Positions 18,173 to 25,763 of a stretch of 64,000 nucleotides of DNA are shown here, one piece after another. Position 1 is the first letter of the stretch. Each line of letters opens with the position of its first letter. The notes beneath the pieces were generated by a model. That model saw only the letters and a program-made list of their open reading frames with translations. It did no database searches and was not told the origin of the DNA. The translations under genes were made by a program, and so were the position numbers. This stretch comes from Parasedimentitalea huanghaiensis (GTDB taxonomy: Bacteria; Pseudomonadota; Alphaproteobacteria; Rhodobacterales; Rhodobacteraceae). The stretch covers positions 558,001 through 622,000 of the forward strand of contig NZ_WQLV01000002.1 in assembly GCF_009753675.1 (NCBI RefSeq). Direction: 5' to 3'.

Positions 18173-18209
18173 GTATCTAGCTGGAGAGACTTTCTCTTTG
18201 GCTAGATAC
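18173..18209 (+). terminator. Hairpin after the DUF1203 gene, stable only in plus-strand RNA
   Basis: Bases 18173-18189 and 18193-18209 can form a continuous 17-pair stem with a 3-base loop. Nine outer and five inner pairs are Watson-Crick; the three between them are G-U in the plus-strand RNA but would be A-C mismatches in the minus-strand RNA. That polarity points to a structure used in rightward transcripts. The downstream T tract is weak (ACTTTCC), so termination is inferred. Confidence 0.55.
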
Positions 18210-18240
18210 TTTCCGGTGCTGGTGTCTCATCCTGAACTTT

Positions 18241-18531
18241 GATTTTGATGACACTGGCGCCGGACCTGTTCTGCTTTTTCTCCCTGGTTCGCACAGCACA
18301 CCCGCGGCTTGGAAGGGTGTACAACACTCACTTAAAGGGAAATATCGCCTGATCTCGACCAGCCAACCCGGTTTCTTTCAATCTATGCCCAAGCAGGTCC
18401 AACAGTAATGCCGCCAAACAGCGGTTCCAATAGGTTCAAAACACGTTGTGAATGGATCCGGTCATTTCTTGTTGTCCATTCATGAATTCAAGAATGAGTT
18501 GCCACTATTGTTTCATACATGGACACCCTGA
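18241..18531 (+). pseudogene. Remnant of an alpha/beta hydrolase gene
   Basis: Plus-strand translation from 18241 reads DFDDTGAGPVLLFLPGSHST and continues PAAWKGVQHSLKGKYRLIST, the unmistakable N-terminal strand-loop region of an alpha/beta hydrolase. It ends at a TAA (18406-18408) after 55 codons. In the same frame, from 18424, VPIGSKHVVNGSGHFLLSIH resembles the C-terminal catalytic-histidine strand (GxGHFLL), ending at 18529-18531. The middle of the gene, including the nucleophile elbow, is missing, and no start codon or ribosome-binding site is visible. A large internal deletion plus decay explains this best. Confidence 0.65.
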
Positions 18532-18568
18532 TCGGGGTCTAATGGCTCACAAAACCAAAGGCCCAATC

Positions 18569-18871
18569 TTACCTGTCCGGGTCGCCAGACGATTCTGCTC
18601 GAATTGCTGTGTGAAACGTCTGTTGGAACGCTGGAACCGATATATAGCCACCATTTTGAATTGACCCAGCTGGAGGGCGAACCGGTACACGGCCTGACAA
18701 TTGAAATGACCCATGCCGCGAATTGAACCGCATACATTGGTTATCCCAACAGTTCCGACCATCTTGCAATTGGATTTGCATACTGCCGCTTGCCCCTACC
18801 TGTGTGGAATTGTTTGGGACGTCGCAGGCTGCAACGGCAAAGAATACTGGGACGATGCAAAGTGCTTTCAT
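18569..18871 (-). CDS. Small putative lipoprotein
   Basis: A 100-residue product with a lipoprotein signal peptide (MKALCIVPVFFAVAAC, cleavage before the lipobox cysteine C16) preceded by CGGAGG about five bases before the ATG. The mature part has a cysteine pair in LQDGRNCWDNQCMRF that could form a disulfide, and a basic, proline-containing middle. No domain is recognised; it is probably anchored to the periplasmic side of a membrane. It lies alone between the hydrolase remnant and the DUF6428 gene, and the last 25 residues overlap no other gene. Evidence rests on the signal peptide and ribosome-binding site. Confidence 0.6.
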   Translation of the reverse strand: MKALCIVPVFFAVAACDVPNNSTQVGASGSMQIQLQDGRNCWDNQCMRFNSRHGSFQLSGRVPVRPPAGSIQNGGYISVPAFQQTFHTAIRAESSGDPDR

Positions 18872-19055
18872 GTGGCCTCCGATCTGCCGGATTCTCTTGA
18901 TGGGATGCGTCTCCCCATATGTGCCTTCACATTAACCTGCCAGCAAGTATCGGTAGAACATATTTAAGTGTACGCCGTTCTCACCTGCACGCTCTTAAGG
19001 GTAGCCAATGCCTCCACCTGGCGAAAAGACGCAGCCAAGTAGAGGTATGATCCGT

Positions 19056-19547
19056 TTATGTGCAGCAGGCCGATTTGGAGCTATTTGAGCTGCAGCACCC
19101 GTTGGCAGTTTCCACCGCTTTGCCCGCAGCAGCGGGCTTACACACAGCCCGCCCTTCAGTAAGCAAAACTATGATCTTTGATGCGTCGGGTGTCAGCGCC
19201 TCTATTTGGTAGCGCCGAAGCCCATTATTTTTCAGGGCAAATTCAAAATACAAAGGCGCCTCACCCAGATGTTGTACCTTGGCCATGCTTTTGTCCGCTA
19301 TGGCAGCAAACTTACCAACGCTCATGTGCTCTCCGGTTTGCCCGTCTAACAGTTGAACATGCGTTTCACGCCAGTCATCGATGTTTCCGCCACAATCGAT
19401 ACTCGTGATGATCGCCTGTTTCAGTTCGGTCACGTGATAGCCACCGCCTATCTCACCCTCATTCGTTTCAAACACCAGCGGCGCATATGCATTCTGTAGC
19501 TTAAGCAGAGTCACCACGCTGTTCAGCGTTGTTGTTTCATGTGTCAT
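19056..19547 (-). CDS. DUF6428 family protein, divergent from arsR
   Basis: A 163-residue protein from the ATG at 19547, which has GGAGA eight bases upstream; an in-frame ATG at 19562 is less well placed. The block EIGGGYHVTELKQAIITSID followed by CGG is the recognisable core of DUF6428, a family I know beside arsR-type regulators in alphaproteobacterial arsenic loci. The C-terminus is cysteine-rich, with two CC pairs (NGCCSS and SACCT), suggesting metalloid or metal binding. It is divergent from arsR and shares a 69-base control region with two palindromic operators, so induction by the ArsR ligand is likely. The molecular function is unknown. Confidence 0.82.
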   Translation of the reverse strand: MTHETTTLNSVVTLLKLQNAYAPLVFETNEGEIGGGYHVTELKQAIITSIDCGGNIDDWRETHVQLLDGQTGEHMSVGKFAAIADKSMAKVQHLGEAPLYFEFALKNNGLRRYQIEALTPDASKIIVLLTEGRAVCKPAAAGKAVETANGCCSSNSSKSACCT

Positions 19548-19575
19548 CGTGTATTTCTCCATGATATCTCAACGT

Positions 19576-19591
19576 TTCAAGTATTATTGAA
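19576..19591. promoter_or_regulatory. Candidate ArsR operator 1 (TTCAA-N6-TTGAA)
   Basis: A 16-base inverted repeat, TTCAA, GTATTA, TTGAA, in the arsR/DUF6428 divergent region. It lies 29-44 bases upstream of the DUF6428 start codon, where a bound repressor would cover its promoter. It matches operator 2 in arm sequence and spacing. Confidence 0.65.
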
Positions 19592-19613
19592 ATAATGGGG
19601 AGTCAACGAATAC

Positions 19614-19629
19614 TTCAATAGGAGTTGAA
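19614..19629. promoter_or_regulatory. Candidate ArsR operator 2 (TTCAA-N6-TTGAA), overlapping the arsR ribosome-binding site
   Basis: The second 16-base inverted repeat, TTCAA, TAGGAG, TTGAA, has the same arms and the same six-base spacer length as operator 1; the centres are 38 bases apart. Its spacer contains AGGAG, the ribosome-binding site of arsR (ATG at 19632), so protein bound here would block elongation into arsR or its initiation rather than act upstream. Confidence 0.65.
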
Positions 19630-19631
19630 AT

Positions 19632-19958
19632 ATGGATGAAAGCCAAGTCATAGACGCGTTAGGCGCGCTTGCGCAGGAAACACGGCTGCGCATTCTAAGG
19701 TTTCTGGTCACCAAAGGCAGCGATGGCGCTTCAGCCGGAGAGATCGGTGAGGCCGTTGATGCTGCCTCGTCGAGGGCCTCTTTTCACCTGTCGACCCTTG
19801 CCAATGCCGGGCTGGTGACGGCAGAGCGTAAGTCACGCCACATCATCTATCGCGTCAATTTTGATGCTGTGGGGGGCATGATTGGCTATCTGATCAATGA
19901 TTGCTGTGGCAATCATCAAGCTGTGATCGCGTGTTGTCAGATCCCAGGTAAGTGTTGA
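19632..19958 (+). CDS. ArsR/SmtB family metalloregulatory repressor
   Basis: A 108-residue winged-helix protein: LGALAQETRLRILRFLVTKG is the standard ArsR opening, and the recognition helix lies in VDAASSRASFHLSTLANAGL, followed by a beta-hairpin wing (VTAERKSRHIIYRVN). The canonical alpha-3 CVC arsenic site is missing; instead cysteines cluster at the C-terminus (C91-C92, C101-C102, C108), a different sensing site as in other type ArsR proteins that bind As(III) at C-terminal cysteines. It should repress itself and the divergent DUF6428 gene through two TTCAA-N6-TTGAA sites. No arsB, acr3 or arsC gene is nearby, so the inducer is uncertain. Confidence 0.88.
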   Translation: MDESQVIDALGALAQETRLRILRFLVTKGSDGASAGEIGEAVDAASSRASFHLSTLANAGLVTAERKSRHIIYRVNFDAVGGMIGYLINDCCGNHQAVIACCQIPGKC

Positions 19959-19995
19959 TCCAGCGAACCGCGCTGCAGTTCCTCCACAATCTGCA

Positions 19996-20925
19996 TTAGC
20001 GGGATGAAGTCAGCGACAAGAACACATCTTCCAGATCCGCCTCCTCCGTTTTGACATCGCGAATGGTGATCCCGGCTGACCGAACAGCTGCCAGAACCTG
20101 TTCGGCGCTGGTAGAATTGGTGTGATAACGCAGTACAACGGCGCCATCGCCGCGCAGCTCAGCAGCGATCCCTTCTGCGTCAGGCAATGCCGACACAGGT
20201 GAATCTGGGTGCACAACCATGGCTTTGGCATCCAGCCGTCCCAATAGATTGGCCGTGCTGTCGCGCACAACCACTTCACCTTGGTTGATGATGGCAATCT
20301 CGTCACACATCTCTTCGGCTTCTTCTAGGTAATGAGTAGTCAGGATGATGGTCATTCCCTGCTCATTCAGCTTGCGGATATTGGTCCACAACATCTGGCG
20401 CAGCTCGATATCAACTCCGGCGGTTGGTTCGTCCAGCACCAAAATATTAGGACGATGCACCAGTGCCTTGCCCAGCAATAACCGCCGCTGCATCCCGCCA
20501 GACAGGGTACGGGCATAGGCCTCAGCTTTGTCCTCTAACCCGATCATCGCCAGAATTTCATTGCTACGACGCTCTGATTTTGGGACGCCATATAACCCGG
20601 CCTGCACCTCCAACGCCCCACGGGGCGTGAAGAATGGGTCAAGGTTCAACTCTTGTGGCATTACACCGATAGCCGCCCGTGACTGGCGCGGATTGGTGTC
20701 CTGATCAAAGCCCCAGATATCAACCTTGCCAGCGGTCTTGAGCACCAATCCAGCCAGAATGTTGATCATCGTCGATTTGCCCGCCCCGTTGGGACCCAAC
20801 AATCCAAACACCGATCCACGCGGCACCGTCAAATCAACGCTTTTCAACGCGTGTTTTTCAGGCTGACCACGTTTACCGCGATAGGTTTTGCTCAAACCAG
20901 TCAATCGGATTGCATCCTGTGTCAT
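19996..20925 (-). CDS. ABC transporter ATP-binding protein (ABC-2 export type)
   Basis: A 309-residue ATPase with Walker A GPNGAGKST, signature LSGGMQRRLLLGKAL, Walker B ILVLDEPTAGVD and the H-loop TTHYLEEAEEM. This layout and the C-terminal domain of about 80 residues fit the drug/polysaccharide exporter ATPases that pair with ABC-2 permeases. No permease gene lies next to it: the gene to the right is a divergent small zinc-finger protein and the gene to the left is arsR, so its membrane partner must be elsewhere. It is convergent with arsR. Confidence 0.9.
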   Translation of the reverse strand: MTQDAIRLTGLSKTYRGKRGQPEKHALKSVDLTVPRGSVFGLLGPNGAGKSTMINILAGLVLKTAGKVDIWGFDQDTNPRQSRAAIGVMPQELNLDPFFTPRGALEVQAGLYGVPKSERRSNEILAMIGLEDKAEAYARTLSGGMQRRLLLGKALVHRPNILVLDEPTAGVDIELRQMLWTNIRKLNEQGMTIILTTHYLEEAEEMCDEIAIINQGEVVVRDSTANLLGRLDAKAMVVHPDSPVSALPDAEGIAAELRGDGAVVLRYHTNSTSAEQVLAAVRSAGITIRDVKTEEADLEDVFLSLTSSR

Positions 20926-20996
20926 CGCAGCTCTTGCCCCCAGTTTTGCCTTAGCTCATAAAAGCCCCTAATGGATTAGCAAGAGGACTGCCAGCG

Positions 20997-21176
20997 ATGA
21001 CCATCCAAGCGCCGGAAACCAAAATCGTCGACAGCTATAAAGTTGTCTGTGACGGCAGCGAAGGCGCATTGGGTCATCCCCGCGTCTATCTGCAGATCCC
21101 CGAGGATCAGGGTTGGGTTGAATGCGGCTACTGTGATTGCAAGTTTGTGCACAAGGATCACGCTGGGAAGGCATAG
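20997..21176 (+). CDS. CHCC-type zinc-finger protein
   Basis: A 59-residue protein that is easily missed because of its size. It carries a CHCC zinc-finger pattern: C18 in KVVCDG, H27 in [10 protein letters not shown], and the CGYCDC cluster near residue 43-48 followed by KFVHKD. The fold is the same as in the NDUFS6-like subunit family (zf-CHCC). Its job in bacteria is not established; a link to respiratory complex I is inferred from the mitochondrial relative. AGAGGA precedes the ATG at 20997. It is divergent from the ABC ATPase and is followed by a 10-base-arm hairpin. Confidence 0.85.
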   Translation: MTIQAPETKIVDSYKVVCDGSEGALGHPRVYLQIPEDQGWVECGYCDCKFVHKDHAGKA

Positions 21177-21200
21177 TAAGATTGTTATGTCGCCAATTTG

Positions 21201-21233
21201 GATAAGCGCCTCGGGTATCTGGCGGCGCTTATC
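21201..21233 (+). terminator. Perfect hairpin after the zinc-finger gene
   Basis: Arms GATAAGCGCC (21201-21210) and GGCGCTTATC (21224-21233) pair perfectly across a 13-base loop, 25 bases past the stop codon. There is no T run on either strand, so this may be a Rho-dependent end or an RNA-stabilising hairpin. Confidence 0.5.
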
Positions 21234-21281
21234 TGGTCCCTGCAGAAAAGCCTGCGGTGAAAACTACGTGTTACGATCACG

Positions 21282-21746
21282 TCAGTACGAACAAGGGCCG
21301 TCCATCAACAGCTGTCCGGTCTGAACATCAATATGATCCTGAGCGGCGTAGCCAGATGCCCAGTGAACAATCCCGCCATCAACAGTATTTCCCATGCCAT
21401 TGGGAAAACCAACTGAACCAATGACGGGGTCCATCACAACGATCTTAGTCTCTAAACCATCGGCACAGGATAAGGTCGCGATCCTCGTAAAATCGTCATC
21501 GCCGAGTATCTTACCTGTGCAAATCGTACCGTCGTTCAGATTGCCACTGATAGTACTGTCTTTGATACCAATTACAGTCCCTACGAACCAACGTGTTGTT
21601 TCGGCGCTGATACAGGCAAAAGCACGTTGGCAGTGGAATTTGTCAGAACTCATTGGGCAATTAGGCGCGCCATAGGTTTCGGCCTGGATGGTGGTTGTTA
21701 CCAATGTAAGGGCACAAACAACGGCTGGCAGGTGAAGAACATTCAT
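21282..21746 (-). CDS. Secreted hypothetical protein
   Basis: A 154-residue product from the ATG at 21746, which has AAGGAA nine bases upstream; the frame runs much further upstream antisense to polA, but that part is rejected. A signal peptide (MNVLHLPAVVCALTLVTTTI, then QAET) directs it to the periplasm. The mature region has several cysteines (PNCPMSS, HCQRAFACI, TICTG, LSCADG), enough for two or three disulfides, and a beta-rich middle. I recognise no domain. It is divergent from polA, with only 42 bases between the two start codons. Confidence 0.72.
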   Translation of the reverse strand: MNVLHLPAVVCALTLVTTTIQAETYGAPNCPMSSDKFHCQRAFACISAETTRWFVGTVIGIKDSTISGNLNDGTICTGKILGDDDFTRIATLSCADGLETKIVVMDPVIGSVGFPNGMGNTVDGGIVHWASGYAAQDHIDVQTGQLLMDGPCSY

Positions 21747-21788
21747 GCGATGTATTCCTTCGAAAACGCGATCCGAGGAGCAGTAGAT

Positions 21789-24590
21789 ATGGACGGAACT
21801 TTTGGCAAAGGATGCCATCTGCATCTGATCGACGGCTCTGCCTTTATCTTTCGCGCCTATCACGCGTTGCCGCCGCTGACGCGTAAATCCGACGGGTTGC
21901 CGATTGGCGCCGTGGCTGGGTTTTGCAACATGCTGCAGCGTTATGTCGAGGGCAACACAGGCCCCGATGCGCCAACCCATGTGGCGGTGATCTTTGACCA
22001 TTCGGGCAAGACGTTCCGCAACGACCTGTATGACCAATACAAGGCCAACCGTCCCCCTGCCCCCGAAGACCTGCGCCCGCAGTTCCCACTGACCCGCGAC
22101 GCCACCCGCGCGTTCAATATCGCCTGCAAAGAGGTAGAGGGGTTTGAGGCCGACGACATCATGGCCACACTTGCTTGTCAGGCGCGTGACGCTGGCGGGC
22201 GCTGTACCATTATTAGTTCTGACAAAGACTTGATGCAGCTGGTTGGCGGCGGCGTTGAAATGCTGGATGCGATGAAGAATAAACGCATCGACCGCGATGG
22301 TGTGATCGAAAAATTCGGGGTTGGCCCGGAGCGAGTGGTCGATGTACAAGCGCTGGCTGGCGATAGCGTTGATAACGTGCCCGGTGCGCCCGGAATTGGT
22401 ATCAAGACTGCCGCCCTGTTGATCAATGAATATGGCTCACTTGAAGAACTGTTGGACCGCGCCGAAGAGATCAAACAGCCCAAGCGTCGACAGACCCTGA
22501 TCGACAAGCGCGAGCAGATCGAAATGTCCAAAACGCTGGTGCAGTTGGACTGCAACATGGAGCTGGACTTCACCATCGAAGATCTTGAGGTTCTGGACCC
22601 GGACCCTGAGGTGCTGCTGGCTTTCCTTGCCGAAATGGAATTCCGCACTCTGACAAAGCGGATGGCGGATCAACTGGGGCAAGAGGCTCCGGTCATCCCC
22701 GAGGCATCACCTCAGGCAGCCGAAGTTGCCGCACCCGAAGCTGTTCCGTTTGATCGTAACGCATACACCTGCGTGACCAGTGCCGAAGAGTTGCAGCCTT
22801 GGATCGACCAAATTCAACAGCGTGGCTGGGTGGCTGTGGATACTGAAACCACGGGCCTCGATTCAATGGTTGTGGATCTCGTTGGTATCTCGCTTTGTGT
22901 GGAACCTGGCCAGGCCTGCTATATTCCGCTGACGCACCGCGAGGCTGCGGCAGATGATCTGTTTGGCAGCGACGAGCTGGCCAAGGATCAGATGCCTTTG
23001 GCGCAAGCTCTGGAGATGCTGAAATCCGTTCTGGAAGACCCAGCGATCATGAAGATCGGCCAGAACATGAAGTACGACGCCAAGATTTTTGCTCGCCAAG
23101 ACATCGCAGTAGCGCCGATTGATGACACCATGCTGATGTCTTACGCGCTGAACGGTGGTAAACATAACCACGGCATGGATACCCTGTCGGAACGCTATTT
23201 GGACCACACTCCAATCCCGATCAAACCCTTGCTGGGCACTGGCAAGTCCGCGATCACCTTTGACAAGGTGCCGGTCATTGACGCAGTCCCCTATGCCGCC
23301 GAGGATGCCGATATCACCCTGCGCCTGTGGCAGCTGTTCAAGCCGCAACTGCATCAGGAAAAAGTCACCACCGTCTATGAAACACTGGAACGTCCGCTTG
23401 TTCCGGTTCTGACAAAGATGGAAATGGACGGCATTAAGGTCGACCGCGACACCCTCAGCCGCATGTCCAATGCCTTTGCGCAGAAGATGGCGGGACTTGA
23501 GGATGAGATTTATGAGCTGGCTGGGGAAACCTTCAACGTTGGTTCGCCCAAACAGTTGGGTGAGATCCTGTTCGGCAAGCTGGAGCTACCCGGCGGTAAA
23601 AAGGGTAAGACTGGCGCCTATGCGACAGGGGCCGACATTTTGGAAGATCTGGCCACCGAACACGACTTGCCAGCGCGGGTGTTGGACTGGCGGCAGCTGT
23701 CCAAGTTGAAGTCGACCTATACCGACGCGCTACAGGACCACATCAACGCCGACACCGGTCGCGTACACACCTCGTACATCCAGACCGGCGCCAATACCGG
23801 CCGCATGGCCTCGTCCGATCCCAACCTACAGAACATTCCAGTACGATCCGAGGAAGGCCGTCGCATTCGCGAGGCCTTTATTCCCGAAGAAGGCAATGTG
23901 CTATTGTCGCTCGACTACAGCCAGATCGAACTGCGCATTCTGGCCCATATCGCAGGCATCGATGCGCTGAAACAGGCCTTTGCGGATGGCATCGACATTC
24001 ACGCGATGACCGCATCAGAGATGTTCGGCGTGCCACTGGACGAAATGACCCCGGACATCCGCCGACAGGCCAAGGGCATCAACTTTGGTGTCATCTACGG
24101 GATTTCCGGCTTTGGTCTGGCGCGCAATCTGCGTATTCCAAGGGCCGAGGCGCAGGGCTTTATTGACCGCTATTTCGAACGCTTCCCAGGCATCCGCAAA
24201 TACATGGACAACACGGTGGAGTTCGCCAAGGAGCACGGCTATGTGCAGACGCTGTTTGGACGCAAGATCCACACGCCGGAAATTTCTGCCAAGGGGCCGC
24301 GCGCCGGGTTTGCCAAACGTGCCGCGATCAACGCGCCAATTCAGGGCACGGCAGCCGACGTGATCCGCCGCGCTATGATCCGGATGCCGGATGCCATCGC
24401 CCACCTGCCAGCGCGCATGTTGTTGCAGGTACATGATGAACTACTGTTCGAAGTTCCCGAGAATGCAGTCGATGACACCATCGCCACCGCAAAATCGGTT
24501 ATGGAGAACGCCGCCGATCCAGCGGTACATCTGGACGTGAAGCTGATCGTTGATGCAGGTCGTGGGGCCAACTGGGCCGAGGCGCACTAG
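21789..24590 (+). CDS. polA: DNA polymerase I
   Basis: From the ATG at 21789 (GAGGAG nine bases upstream) the protein is 933 residues, a full-length Pol I. The 5'-3' exonuclease domain covers about residues 1-290 (HLIDGSAFIFRAYHALPPL, GFEADDIMATLA), and the 3'-5' proofreading domain starts near 340 with the intact Exo I motif AVDTETTGLD. The polymerase domain has motif A (DYSQIELRILAHIA), motif B (RRQAKGINFGVIYGISGFG) and motif C (VHDELLFEV). It removes RNA primers and fills gaps in replication and repair. A longer upstream open frame overlaps the divergent secreted-protein gene and is not used. Confidence 0.96.
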   Translation: MDGTFGKGCHLHLIDGSAFIFRAYHALPPLTRKSDGLPIGAVAGFCNMLQRYVEGNTGPDAPTHVAVIFDHSGKTFRNDLYDQYKANRPPAPEDLRPQFPLTRDATRAFNIACKEVEGFEADDIMATLACQARDAGGRCTIISSDKDLMQLVGGGVEMLDAMKNKRIDRDGVIEKFGVGPERVVDVQALAGDSVDNVPGAPGIGIKTAALLINEYGSLEELLDRAEEIKQPKRRQTLIDKREQIEMSKTLVQLDCNMELDFTIEDLEVLDPDPEVLLAFLAEMEFRTLTKRMADQLGQEAPVIPEASPQAAEVAAPEAVPFDRNAYTCVTSAEELQPWIDQIQQRGWVAVDTETTGLDSMVVDLVGISLCVEPGQACYIPLTHREAAADDLFGSDELAKDQMPLAQALEMLKSVLEDPAIMKIGQNMKYDAKIFARQDIAVAPIDDTMLMSYALNGGKHNHGMDTLSERYLDHTPIPIKPLLGTGKSAITFDKVPVIDAVPYAAEDADITLRLWQLFKPQLHQEKVTTVYETLERPLVPVLTKMEMDGIKVDRDTLSRMSNAFAQKMAGLEDEIYELAGETFNVGSPKQLGEILFGKLELPGGKKGKTGAYATGADILEDLATEHDLPARVLDWRQLSKLKSTYTDALQDHINADTGRVHTSYIQTGANTGRMASSDPNLQNIPVRSEEGRRIREAFIPEEGNVLLSLDYSQIELRILAHIAGIDALKQAFADGIDIHAMTASEMFGVPLDEMTPDIRRQAKGINFGVIYGISGFGLARNLRIPRAEAQGFIDRYFERFPGIRKYMDNTVEFAKEHGYVQTLFGRKIHTPEISAKGPRAGFAKRAAINAPIQGTAADVIRRAMIRMPDAIAHLPARMLLQVHDELLFEVPENAVDDTIATAKSVMENAADPAVHLDVKLIVDAGRGANWAEAH

Positions 24591-25029
24591 ACACTTGCAT
24601 GCCCCTCAGGGACCACCAAACACTACCGCGCCTGTTTGGTGAACCGGCTGCGCCGCTCACACCAAAACAGTCTTGGGCCAGGCACCGCGCCTTGCGCGGT
24701 GCTGTTGCGAGACCAAGCCAGCACAGTAGTATTTCGATTCGGTCGCAGCCCATTTCCTGACCCATTGCACAGGCAGCTCCCAACCCATCTGCGCGGTACC
24801 GCGCCTCGCAACCTGTTTTTGCAGCATTCCTTAAAAGGACTATCGTTAACGAAAGGGTTTCGACCTTGGCTATGCAGCCACCTGTGCCGTAAGCGGCACA
24901 GGCTACGCCCAACGGAAAGAGTGCCTCTGCCAAGAGGCCGATGACGGGCGGGAGACCACCATTGTCCCATTTTAAACACCTTGCGAGAACGCAACCACTG
25001 AGAAACTATAAAGATGGGAGGTTTAAATC
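24591..25029 (+). other. Hairpin-rich intergenic region downstream of polA
   Basis: These 439 bases hold no supported gene but at least four inverted repeats apart from repeat copy B: CACCAAACA/TGTTTGGTG (24614-24641, 10-base loop), GCACCGCG/CGCGGTGC (24682-24702, 5-base loop), the perfect 14-base palindrome GCGCGGTACCGCGC (24791-24804), and a CGTTAACG palindrome near 24844. The first lies 24 bases after the polA stop and could act as its 3' end, though it has no T tract. The density of hairpins suggests a mosaic of repeat units. Confidence 0.6.
24881..24955 (+). repeat. Structured intergenic repeat, copy B
   Basis: Hairpin 1 (24881-24902): perfect 9-base arms CCTGTGCCG/CGGCACAGG, loop TAAG. 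The core GCCCAACGG is at 24907-24915. Hairpin 2 (24923-24938): 6-base arms GCCTCT/AGAGGC, loop of four. GGCGGGAG ends the unit at 24947-24954. Arm sequences differ entirely from copy A while both linking motifs are identical, so base pairing, not sequence, is kept in the hairpins. It lies 75 bases upstream of the secreted-protein gene at 25030. Confidence 0.75.
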
Positions 25030-25401
25030 ATGAAAAATCTGTTTGCAGTGGCTGCTGTCATTCTGACCACAAACCAACCAATTATGGCATTGGCTCAGAT
25101 GGAACTGATCTATGTTTCATCCGAAGGCCATCAGTACAGGTTCAGCAACAACCCAGATGGTGCCGTACTGGAATCGCTGTATCCGGTGGCACGTTTTACT
25201 GGCACTGGGGCAATGACACAGGTCATCACAGGCATCGAAACGCTGTATCTAGGGCGCGATTGTGACGCCTTTGCCAAAATGCTCGGTAACGGAACATGGT
25301 CTTGGGCAAATGGCGGCTTTGTTGTGGAGTTGGGCGCGGGTAGAATTGGATTTCCACGCCAGGAGATCGATGCCAACAATGATCTTCGCTGCGCTATGTA
25401 A
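25030..25401 (+). CDS. Small secreted hypothetical protein
   Basis: A 123-residue product with GGGAGG about seven bases before the ATG and a likely signal peptide (MKNLFAVAAVILTTNQPIMA, then LAQ). The mature region contains an aromatic and glycine-rich stretch (NGTWSWANGGFVVELG) and two cysteines (GRDCDAF and DLRCAM) that may form a disulfide. I do not recognise a family. It stands alone between repeat copy B and the DUF2798 gene on the other strand, so context gives no clue to function. Confidence 0.68.
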   Translation: MKNLFAVAAVILTTNQPIMALAQMELIYVSSEGHQYRFSNNPDGAVLESLYPVARFTGTGAMTQVITGIETLYLGRDCDAFAKMLGNGTWSWANGGFVVELGAGRIGFPRQEIDANNDLRCAM

Positions 25402-25433
25402 TCATAGAGTGCAAGCCCATATAACCTGCAAAT

Positions 25434-25670
25434 CTAACTTTCGATGGGTTGCTTCACCAATTTCCCTACCAGCCTCCGCACCAGTGGCGCCACGACCAGC
25501 ACCACTGCAAATGCAATTGGCCAGCTAAAGCTCCACGATGCGACCCAAGATGAAAACATCGGGGCCTCAAAACCGAAATTCTTGATCGAAACCACCAGCG
25601 TCACGATACAAGACATAATTCCAGACAAGATTAGGCCAAACAAAATGGGAGCAAAGCGAGCTGGGATCAT
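25434..25670 (-). CDS. DUF2798 family small membrane protein
   Basis: A 78-residue protein with two membrane segments. The pattern MIPARFAPILFGLILSGIMS, then SWVASWSFSWPIAFAVVLVV and the ending APLVRRLVGKLV is the characteristic DUF2798 layout (two helices joined by a short FGFEAPMFSSW loop, basic C-terminus inside). The function is unknown. It ends 32 bases from the convergent secreted-protein gene. Confidence 0.85.
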   Translation of the reverse strand: MIPARFAPILFGLILSGIMSCIVTLVVSIKNFGFEAPMFSSWVASWSFSWPIAFAVVLVVAPLVRRLVGKLVKQPIES

Positions 25671-25763
25671 GTCAACGTCTCATGGTTATCTGTGATGCAT
25701 GTTCACATGCAATAAACGGAATGGAAAGACCAGTGCGCTGCTGCACAGCCCATGTGAATACCG

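Noticed and set aside
21747-22349. Upstream extension of the secreted-protein frame on the minus strand
   Set aside because: It is antisense to the conserved polA exonuclease domain; the signal peptide and ribosome-binding site place the real start at 21746.
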